Positions 1 to 4,852 of a stretch of 5,255 bases of DNA are shown piece after piece. This DNA comes from CAJBLF01 sp041679065. Lineage in GTDB: Bacteria > Patescibacteriota > Gracilibacteria > Absconditabacterales > Absconditicoccaceae. How positions within the stretch are numbered: position 1 is the first letter of the stretch; each line of letters opens with the position of its first letter. Position numbers and translations under genes: made by a program. The stretch spans positions 1-5,255 of the forward strand of contig JBBABI010000078.1 of assembly GCA_041679065.1 (NCBI GenBank). The letters are read 5' to 3'. Below the pieces are notes generated by a model. The model was not told where the DNA came from. It ran no database searches and saw only the letters and a list, made by a program, of their open reading frames with translations.

Positions 1-2
1 TT

Positions 3-53
3 GGGCTCAAGCTAGCCGCCGAGATGAGTTATAAGAAAATATTTTTTAGATAG
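3..53 (+). other. possible C-terminal tail of an upstream gene
   Basis: The first 53 bases could hold the end of a gene entering from the left. In the frame starting at base 3 the reading is GLKLAAEMSYKKIFFR followed by TAG at 51-53. The frame starting at base 2 gives a shorter tail ending in RRDEL with TAA at 32-34. The bases at 3-28 are richer in G+C than what follows, which fits coding sequence ending here, but the stretch is too short to choose a frame or name a family. Confidence 0.22.
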
Positions 54-84
54 AAAATTTTCAGTAACATGTGAATAGTGAGTA

Positions 85-215
85 GTGACGAGGAAACAGT
101 GACGTGTGATGAGTAACGAGTGACGTGTAACGAGGAAACAGTGACGTGTGATGAGTAACGAGTGACGTGTAACGAGGAAACAGTGACGAGTGAACAGTAA
201 CGTGTGACGAGGAAA
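85..215 (+). repeat. 42-bp tandem repeat array of GTRACG words
   Basis: Two exact copies of a 42-bp unit lie at 90-131 and 132-173, followed by a partial, diverged third copy from 174 to about 215. Each unit is itself made of short words of the form GTGACG or GTAACG followed by AGT, TGT or AGG; about twelve GTRACG words occur between 85 and 215. There are no unique spacers. The array stops 27 bases before the four-helix-bundle start codon, and related words in inverted orientation follow that gene's stop codon, so the array is probably part of the same unit. Confidence 0.9.
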
Positions 216-242
216 TAATCTTTTATATTGATTATTTTAGGT

Positions 243-590
243 ATGTTGTTAAGTGATTTTGAAGAAATATTATCATGGCAAAAGGCTCAGGATTTATCTT
301 ATGAGATATATAAACTTTTGTCATCTCTTAGGGATTTTTCTTTTAGAGATCAGATACAGAGAGCGAGTGTCTCTATTTCCAATAATATAGCAGAATGATT
401 TGAAAGAAAAAGCAATAGTGAGTTTAAGTATTTTTTGTATGTTGCCAAATGATCTTGTTGAGAATTACGTTCCATGCTTACTCTAGGCAAAAGACTGTGA
501 TACATAGATGAAAAAACATTCCAGAAAATGTATACAGAAACAAAAGAGATATCTAAATTGATCTGATGATTAATAAAGTCTCTAAAATAA
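243..590 (+). CDS. four-helix-bundle protein, S23/23S rRNA intervening-sequence family
   Basis: Reading TGA as Gly gives 115 residues ending at TAA (588-590), the usual length for this family (TIGR02436 / 23S rRNA-associated protein). Family features seen are an early L-S-W-Q-K-A-Q-D-L stretch (about residues 10-18), the F-R-D-Q-I-Q-R-A-S-V-S-I-N-N-I-A-E-G region (about 34-52), a following F-E-R-K-S-N-S-E-F helix and a C-terminal L-I-G-G-L-I-K-S-L-K end. In-frame TGAs code for Gly 52, 70, 73, 86, 108 and 109; the only other Gly codon is GGC, so six of seven glycines use TGA. Known relatives are encoded inside rRNA intervening sequences or stand alone, and the fold is shared with Avd, the accessory protein of diversity-generating retroelements; the biochemical role is poorly known. 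The gene is enclosed by related repeats (85-215 and 591-621). ATG 243 is preceded only by a weak TAGG. Confidence 0.9.
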
Positions 591-621
591 TACTCGTTAC
601 TCGTAACTAGATACTCGTAAC
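591..621 (+). repeat. inverted copies of the upstream repeat words
   Basis: Immediately after the TAA of the four-helix-bundle gene the sequence carries CGTTAC and two CGTAAC words in a row of ACTCGT-type repeats. Bases 592-602 are an exact 11-bp reverse complement of 111-121 and of 153-163 in the upstream array. In RNA these could pair and place the whole gene in the loop of a long stem. Confidence 0.8.
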
Positions 622-647
622 AATTTTTAAATGCTAATTTAAAAATT
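622..647 (+). promoter_or_regulatory. AT-only hairpin abutting the serS start codon
   Basis: Bases 622-632 and 637-647 are perfect 11-nt reverse complements made only of A and T, separated by the loop GCTA. The right arm ends at base 647 and the serS ATG begins at 648. No Shine-Dalgarno sequence is present. The structure could mask the start in a temperature-sensitive way or mark the edge of the inserted repeat cassette; both are inference. Confidence 0.6.
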
Positions 648-1883
648 ATGATTGATTTAAAGAAAGTTCGTGATGATGTCGCTGCGTATAAACTTATCTG
701 CAAAAATAAGCGTAAGGATATCGATGTCGATGGAATTCTCGCTAAGGATGATAAGAGGAAAGAGTTTCAGCAGAAGATAGATGCTTTGAAATTTCAGCAG
801 AAAGAATTAGCAGCGAAAAAGGATTATGATGGTGCCAAGGCATTGAAGGGAGAGATTCAATGAGTGGAAGAGCAATATCAGGCAATTGTCGCTGAATTAA
901 ATAAAGATCTTTTGACTATGCCAAACACAGCACTTCATCAGGATGTTCCTATCGGCAAAGATGAGACCGAAAATGTGGTCATCAAAACCTATGGCAAGAT
1001 TCCCGCATTTGATTTTGAAATCAAAGATCATATCACGCTTATGAAAACATACGATATGGTAGATATAGAAAGAGGAGTAAAACTTGCATGAGCGCGCAGT
1101 TATTTCCTCAAAGGCGATGGCATGTTGCTAGAACAAGCAGTACTGCAATATACCTTGAAAAAACTTGTAGAAAAGTGATTCACTCCTATGAATGTACCCA
1201 ATATCGTAAATCCTGAATGTTTAGTGGGAACCTGATATTTCCCTGGGGGAGAGGAGGACGCGTATCGGATGGAAAGAGATGACCAATGGCTTATTTGAAC
1301 ATCTGAAATTCCTGTCACTGCGTATCACATGGATGAAATTCTAGATGAAAAGGAACTACCCAAGAAATATTGTGGTTATTCTGCATGTTATCGCCGCGAA
1401 GCGGGGAGTTATGGAAAGGATACTGCAGGACTGTATAGAGTTCATCAATTTATGAAAGTCGAACAGGTAGTCATCCTTCCTGAAAATGAAAAAATGTCTA
1501 ATGAATTTCATCAGCAAATTTTGCATAATGCAATGGAAGTTCTTGATGATCTTGATATCCCTTATCGTATATTACAGCTTTGTACTGGTGATATGGCGAT
1601 AGGAAAATATAACTCTCATGATCTGGAATGCTGGATGCCGTCACGTACTAGTTACGGAGAGACGCATTCTGTGACATCATTTTTGGACTTCCAGGCACGT
1701 AGACTCAATCTGCGTTATCGTGATGCTGAAGGAAAGATAAAGTATTGTTATACGATGAATAATACTGCTATCGCAACTCCAAGAATCCTTATTGCCATCA
1801 TCGAAAACAATCAACAAAAAGATGGAACGATCAAGATTCCGGAGGTATTGGTGCCATATATGGGGAAGAAGAAAATAGGTTAA
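648..1883 (+). CDS. serS: seryl-tRNA synthetase (class II), UGA-recoded
   Basis: This cytoplasmic enzyme attaches serine to tRNA-Ser using ATP. Reading through five TGAs as Gly gives 411 residues, close to the usual 420-430. Residues 1 to about 105 form the charged, helical N-terminal arm (MIDLKKVRDD start), a coiled coil that grips the tRNA. The catalytic core follows: A-G-A-R-S-Y-F near 147-153, G-F-T-P near 177-180, G-T-G-Y-F-P-G near 194-200, L-I-G-T-S-E-I-P near 215-222, motif 2 with C-Y-R-R-E-A-G-S and G-K-D-T (247-259) leading into R-V-H-Q-F-M-K-V-E-Q (264-273), and motif 3 T-M-N-N-T-A-I-A-T-P-R (369-379), whose Arg is the class II ATP-binding residue. It ends V-P-E-V-L-V-P-Y-M-G as expected. 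TGA codes for Gly 72, 148, 177, 196 and 217; the last four sit at glycines typical of SerRS. Its stop is TAA. It is followed by a terminator at 1961 and converges with the lipoprotein gene. Confidence 0.98.
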
Positions 1884-1960
1884 AATGTTGAGCCCCCGCA
1901 AACTAGGGAGTTGAGGTACTGGTGCGTCGGAACAGTTGAGAGTGATGGAACTTTTTATAA

Positions 1961-1990
1961 AAAAATCGGCTGATTGGACCGATTTTTCTT
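1961..1990 (+). terminator. bidirectional intrinsic terminator between serS and lipoprotein gene
   Basis: A 9-bp stem (AAAAATCGG at 1961-1969 with CCGATTTTT at 1979-1987) encloses a 9-nt loop. The + strand has T-rich sequence after the stem and the - strand also runs into a T-rich stretch, so it can end both serS transcripts and those of the converging lipoprotein gene, whose stop codon lies 26 bases beyond the stem. Confidence 0.88.
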
Positions 1991-2015
1991 TATTGTCGGT
2001 TATTGATACAGATTA

Positions 2016-2414
2016 CTAAAATGTTTTGTCTGTAGGTACCTGGAATAGCGTATCCGCTACATTTTCTGCTGTACAGGTGCTGTGTTTCTGGATTTCAGTT
2101 ATCATATCCTTGGTGCTTGTTATAGGAGTTTCGTTGATTTTGATATCTTGGTTAGTGGTCAGATCTACCATCATCCCTTGAGCTTCTGTATCGCTCCAGA
2201 TATAAAATTTGTTGTCTCTACTGAGTCATTTGATGTTCATTCAACTTTGCGCTGCTTCACTATAAAGCATGTTGTCTTTTATATACATAACGCTCTGCTT
2301 CCCATCTTCATCTGTGTATTTGCATTTCATTCAAGAGGAAGTAAGTACTCCACATCCTGCTAATAGGAGGACACTTATTCACAAGCTAATTGCACCAATA
2401 GATAATTTTTTCAT
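2016..2414 (-). CDS. small secreted lipoprotein, UGA-recoded
   Basis: The frame is 132 residues when TGA is Gly, ending in TAG. The N-terminus is a lipoprotein signal peptide: M-K-K start, hydrophobic stretch at about 5-18, then lipobox L-L-A-G-C with Cys21 as the predicted lipidated residue, cleaved by signal peptidase II and anchored in the membrane. The mature part contains C-K-Y-T-D-E-D-G-K (31-39), M-Y-I-K (43-46), a F-Y-I-W strand (70-73) and G-M-M-V-D-L (80-85). That order of strands, with an early Cys and a later Tyr-x-Trp, resembles small hypothetical lipoproteins I recall from other candidate-phyla bacteria, but I cannot name the family. Cys31 and Cys114 could form a disulfide. TGAs encode Gly 12, 28, 58 and 63, one inside the signal peptide. 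The ATG is preceded by TTTTCAC and no Shine-Dalgarno. It lies 87 bases downstream of the BtpA-NADAR gene on the same strand. Confidence 0.88.
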
Positions 2415-2444
2415 GTGAAAATAAGAAAAATATAAAAGAGATTA

Positions 2445-2478
2445 GTATCATATATATATGTATTTAATCGTATGATAC
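2445..2478 (-). promoter_or_regulatory. inverted repeat with candidate -10 box upstream of lipoprotein gene
   Basis: GTATCATA at 2445-2452 and TATGATAC at 2471-2478 are exact reverse complements separated by 18 AT-rich bases. On the - strand the left arm provides TATGAT (2447-2452), a good -10 box placed about 33 bases before the lipoprotein ATG. No convincing -35 sits at the right distance. The arms could be an operator for a dimeric regulator, or the promoter resemblance could be chance in AT-rich DNA. Confidence 0.4.
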
Positions 2479-2501
2479 AACAAAAACTTATGTTGTGAGA
2501 A

Positions 2502-3848
2502 TTATCTGCTTCTCAATTCATCCCTCAACTCTGTATACAACTGAGCGAATATTTCTCATGGTATCGTCTTACTATCGTGAAGGATGAATTTTTCATTTTC
2601 ATGTCTAGTAAACACGATATGGGTCAGTTTTTTGTCTCCTGTATCCAATAGTGTTTGTAAAATGTCTGGATTCTGTTCCAATTTTGCTTTGATAGCTCTT
2701 TTCATGAGTGCATGATGTTCTGATGATCATATGATAATCTCTTTTCCTTGATATTGTAATGTTTTGTTTGGTTTTGCATCTCTTCCTGCTGATTTCGCTT
2801 TGATACCGGAGAGCTCTCTTATCTCTCTGCGACGAGAATCGTTTTCAGAATATTTAATAGACATCCAAAATGCTTCTACGGAAGCGTATTCTATCCCATC
2901 TAAGATAAACGTACTAGGGTAAAGATTACTTAATTTTTTTTGAGCTTCGTTATGCTCTGGGTGCATGCCTATGTTTATTATTTCTCCTTTGCTGAGGTAC
3001 TTGTAGAGTTCAGTAACTGATGTCATCTTGTATTTTTGTAGTGTCTCGGTTTCAAAATGTTTTCTGTCCATTTTCCTATTGTATTGTTCTATGATTTTTG
3101 CCAATTCTGCAACTTTTTTTGGATCCAAATTTCGATAGTCCTTACTGATTCATGTAGCCACTATAGATATATCAGTATTCTCGATATATTCGTGGATATT
3201 TTCCGAAGTAACTCCGCTAGCTAGTCCAACTGCGTGTTGTCCAGCCAGAGATTTTATTTTTCTGACTTTTTCTACATCAGCGCTTATTCCTGTAGATGGT
3301 CCACTGGTAGTAATCACATCAAGATATTTTTTTGCTTGCTCAACCGCGAATGGATATTCTTCCGGAGATAGATGTTTTTGATGCTTGAAATCTAGTCCTC
3401 CAAAGTAAAGTTTATTTCGTCAATTTTCTTGCTGCCATTGTAATGTCTTATCAGCATAATCTCCGTATTTCTCTTCGTCTCTTATATTGTCTATCCCTTT
3501 AATCATCGATTTGTCTGTCCATATCCCATCAATATCTGTACAATTGATCGATTTCATGATGCGTTTAGGATCTCGCTGCATGTTTTTATTCCGAAAAGCA
3601 TATGGATCTCGTTGTAAAATATTCAATAAAACTTTATGATAAGGGATTTTTTCTTTTATACGCATACTGAACGCTATTCCTGATTCTGGTGAGAGTACAT
3701 GCGTAACTAAGGCTACCCCATGAGCACCATTATTGATGGCAATCTTGGCTCCTTCTAGTGCATGTTCCAAATTCTGTGAATGCAATGCTACGATGAGGCT
3801 ATGCTCGTCTGGGAACACTTGCTTGAATTTTTCTCTGCTGTTTTCCAT
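2502..3848 (-). CDS. BtpA-like TIM barrel fused to NADAR domain, UGA-recoded
   Basis: From ATG at 3848 the frame is 448 residues with four TGAs (Gly 143, 233, 374, 431) and stop TAA at 2502-2504. Residues about 1-255 match the BtpA/SgcQ family, a TIM barrel of uncertain activity: an N-terminal L-I-V-A-L-H strand, L-Y-F-G-G-L-D-F-K-H (147-156), T-S-G-P-S-T-G (181-187), A-S-G-V-T-S-E-N (210-217) and I-V-A-T-G-I-S (229-235), the last two resembling phosphate-binding loops. After a charged linker, residues about 290-412 form a NADAR/YbiA-type domain: L-S-N-L-Y-P-S (306-312), D-G-I-E-Y-A-S-V-E (318-325), K-A-K-S-A-G-R-D (351-358 region), L-M-K-R-A-I-K-A-K-L-E-Q-N-P (381-394) and L-L-D-T-G-D (400-405). 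NADAR proteins cleave N-glycosidic bonds in riboflavin intermediates or remove ADP-ribose from guanine; which applies here is not known. An upstream ATG at 3953 adds 35 residues but would place the promoter and a hairpin inside the coding region, so 3848 is preferred. Confidence 0.88.
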
Positions 3849-3856
3849 GAAAATAA

Positions 3857-3881
3857 AAAAGAGATAAATGTCGTCTCTTTT
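3857..3881 (-). promoter_or_regulatory. 5'-UTR hairpin with U-rich tail before the BtpA-NADAR start
   Basis: On the - strand AAAAGAGA (3881-3874) pairs perfectly with TCTCTTTT (3864-3857) around a 9-nt loop, and the following bases up to the ATG at 3848 are mostly T. This looks like a weak intrinsic terminator or attenuator directly ahead of the start codon. The stem is A/T-rich, so its strength is doubtful. Confidence 0.45.
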
Positions 3882-3903
3882 GTTTCGGTTTTTTTCTGAT
3901 GAG

Positions 3904-3931
3904 AAGATATGATTTTGTTCTACGAAGTCAA
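3904..3931 (-). promoter_or_regulatory. sigma-70-type promoter for BtpA-NADAR gene
   Basis: On the - strand TTGACT (3931-3926) and TATCTT (3909-3904) are separated by 16 bases, a good housekeeping promoter pattern. Transcription would start near 3897, giving a leader of about 50 bases before ATG 3848. This is the main reason to prefer that start over the ATG at 3953. Confidence 0.55.
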
Positions 3932-3989
3932 GCCTGATTTTTTTGTTTTGCATTTCTCGAGGAAATTTGTATATTGACTTGCGTCATCT

Positions 3990-4063
3990 GGCACCTTGCT
4001 AGAGTGGTCTAATAGACGGGTCTGCAACCCCGGAGTACTCCGGGGCGAATCCGACAGATGCTG
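3990..4063 (+). pseudogene. degenerate or chimeric tRNA-Cys copy
   Basis: This stretch has the same length (74 bases) as the intact tRNA-Cys at 4098. Its first 38 bases match that gene with a single difference, including the GCA anticodon, but the 3' half agrees at only about 20 of 35 positions. The anticodon stem has two mismatches, the T-stem keeps only three pairs, the T-loop reads GGCGAAT instead of TTCGAAT, the acceptor stem has one mismatch and a G-U pair, and the discriminator is G instead of U. Bases 4028-4045 form a perfect 18-nt palindrome (CCCCGGAGT and its reverse complement) across the anticodon and variable regions. It is unlikely to work as a tRNA. Confidence 0.72.
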
Positions 4064-4089
4064 GTAAATGCATATAAAAAAGATATAAT
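4061..4089 (+). promoter_or_regulatory. promoter of tRNA-Cys
   Basis: A perfect TATAAT lies at 4084-4089, nine bases before the first base of tRNA-Cys. Seventeen bases upstream is CTGGTA (4061-4066), a weak -35 match that overlaps the 3' end of the degenerate tRNA copy. Confidence 0.55.
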
Positions 4090-4097
4090 TAAGCTAT

Positions 4098-4171
4098 GGC
4101 ACCTTGCTAGAGTGGTCTAATAGGCGGGTCTGCAAAACCTTGGTTCGCGAGTTCGAATCTCGCAGGTGCCT
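4098..4171 (+). tRNA. tRNA-Cys(GCA)
   Basis: The cloverleaf is complete: acceptor stem GGCACCT (4098-4104) pairs perfectly with AGGTGCC (4164-4170), and the T-arm is GCGAG-TTCGAAT-CTCGC. The anticodon loop CTGCAAA gives anticodon GCA. The base after the acceptor stem is U, the discriminator required by bacterial cysteinyl-tRNA synthetase. CCA is not encoded. The D-stem has three clear pairs and the anticodon stem contains a C-U mismatch at its base and a G-U pair, so it is slightly irregular. A promoter lies at 4061-4089 and a terminator at 4223-4248. Confidence 0.93.
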
Positions 4172-4222
4172 AATATCTCTAGCTAAAAGACCAAGCGATA
4201 AATTCAAGTTCCGTCATCAAAA

Positions 4223-4248
4223 GAAACTCCCTAACAGGAGCTTTTTTT
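4223..4248 (+). terminator. intrinsic terminator after tRNA-Cys
   Basis: CTCC (4227-4230) pairs with GGAG (4237-4240) around CTAACA, with flanking A and T bases extending the stem past one A-C mismatch, followed by seven T residues (4242-4248). It lies about 50 bases after the tRNA. Confidence 0.7.
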
Positions 4249-4270
4249 GTGGGTTAATTGTTTTTCTTTG

Positions 4271-4309
4271 TTGGATTCCTGGATTGCTTCTCTTCGCTCG
4301 CAATGACAA
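4271..4309 (+). repeat. REP-like palindrome at the 3' end of smpB
   Basis: ATTGC (4283-4287) and GCAAT (4300-4304) are inverted arms around TTCTCTTCGCTC. On the - strand the core reads CATTGCGAGCGAAG, resembling the dispersed GCGAGCGAAGCGAAGCAAT-type palindromes that I recall from many bacterial genomes. It sits between the tRNA terminator and the smpB stop codon. Repeat status cannot be tested in this window because only one copy is present. Confidence 0.5.
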
Positions 4310-4314
4310 TACTC

Positions 4315-4770
4315 TTATAAATGCTTCATCTCTCTATCCATTTGTTTTTTGATATCTCTTTCTTTCAATACCTGTTTCTTATCTACCTTTCTCATCAGTT
4401 TACCGATACCGATCTTGAGTTTGATGAAGCCGGTTTTTGTAACGAACACTTCAAGCGGAATAGCAATCGTTCCTGATTTGTCCAGCTGGGCGCTGATTTT
4501 GGTAAGCTCTTTTTTTGTAATCAGTAATTTTCTCTTGCCTTTGGGTTGGTATCAGGGGACTAATACATGTGAGGTTTTTTCATACAGCGGGATATCCATA
4601 CCAATGATCCGGAGTTCTCTATTGTCGATTCTGATGATGGAATCTTTGATATTTACATGACTTGCTTTGATGGATTTGACTTCATGTCACTTCAAAATGA
4701 TACCGACATCGTATTCTTTGTCGATAGCATAATCATGATAAGCGTGTCTATTTTTGGTTATTGATTTCAT
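4315..4770 (-). CDS. smpB: SsrA-binding protein SmpB, UGA-recoded
   Basis: SmpB binds tmRNA and carries it into ribosomes stalled on broken messages, so the nascent chain is tagged and the ribosome freed. The 151-residue product has the usual length and the family's order of motifs: K-N-R-H-A-Y-H-D-Y-A-I (6-16), I-I-L-K-G-H-E-V-K-S-I-K (24-35), V-N-I-K-D-S-I-I-R-I (39-48), I-I-G-M (55-58), K-R-K-L-L-I-T-K-K-E-L (79-89), the I-P-L-E-V-F-V strand and a G-F-I-K-L-K-I-G-I-G-K stretch, then a basic C-terminal tail (L-K-E-R-D-I-K-K) that enters the mRNA channel. TGA encodes Gly28, nearly invariant in the family, and Gly73. The stop is TAA. The ATG follows TTTTTCAC with no Shine-Dalgarno; the nearest GGAGG is about 25 bases upstream in a palindromic element and is too far. 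The partner tmRNA gene is not in this window. Confidence 0.97.
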
Positions 4771-4793
4771 GTGAAAAACAGCTTTGTTTTAAA

Positions 4794-4834
4794 TCCTCCA
4801 CCACTTCGTGGTCCCCCTCCTTTGCAAAGGAGGA
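4794..4834 (-). repeat. REP-like double hairpin upstream of smpB
   Basis: Two palindromes sit side by side: ACCAC-TTC-GTGGT (4800-4812) and a perfect 18-nt palindrome CCTCCTTTG plus its reverse complement (4816-4833). In addition TCCTCC (4794-4799) is the reverse complement of GGAGGA (4829-4834), so alternative folds compete. The layout resembles dispersed extragenic palindromes that I recall from many bacteria. It fills the 82-base gap between the LiaF-like gene and smpB and would lie in the smpB leader if the two are co-transcribed. Confidence 0.65.
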
Positions 4835-4852
4835 CAGAAGGATGTGTTGTAT

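Noticed and set aside
85..215. CRISPR array
   Set aside because: The units repeat head to tail at 42 bp with no unique spacers, and there are no cas genes nearby.
85..621. Diversity-generating retroelement
   Set aside because: The four-helix-bundle fold resembles Avd, but no reverse transcriptase, template repeat or variable repeat is visible.
350..703. 117-residue frame on the - strand
   Set aside because: It lies antisense to the four-helix-bundle gene and the repeats, shows no family motif, and would cross the serS start.
2082..2363. 93-residue frame on the + strand
   Set aside because: It is antisense to the lipoprotein gene, which has a clear signal peptide and lipobox; the + frame has no recognisable motif.
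3990..4063. tRNA-Gly(UCA), the UGA-decoding tRNA, or part of tmRNA
   Set aside because: The loop carries GCA and not UCA, the stems are broken, and nothing resembles a tmRNA tag frame or its acceptor domain.
4104..4352. 82-residue frame on the + strand
   Set aside because: It begins inside tRNA-Cys and runs through its terminator and the REP-like element.
243..4770. Frameshifted or decayed pseudogenes, or selenocysteine at the TGAs
   Set aside because: The frame never shifts, TGAs sit at conserved glycines, every gene is of normal length, and there are up to six TGAs per gene with no SECIS-like signal. Reading TGA as Trp is also excluded because Trp positions use TGG and glycine positions use TGA.
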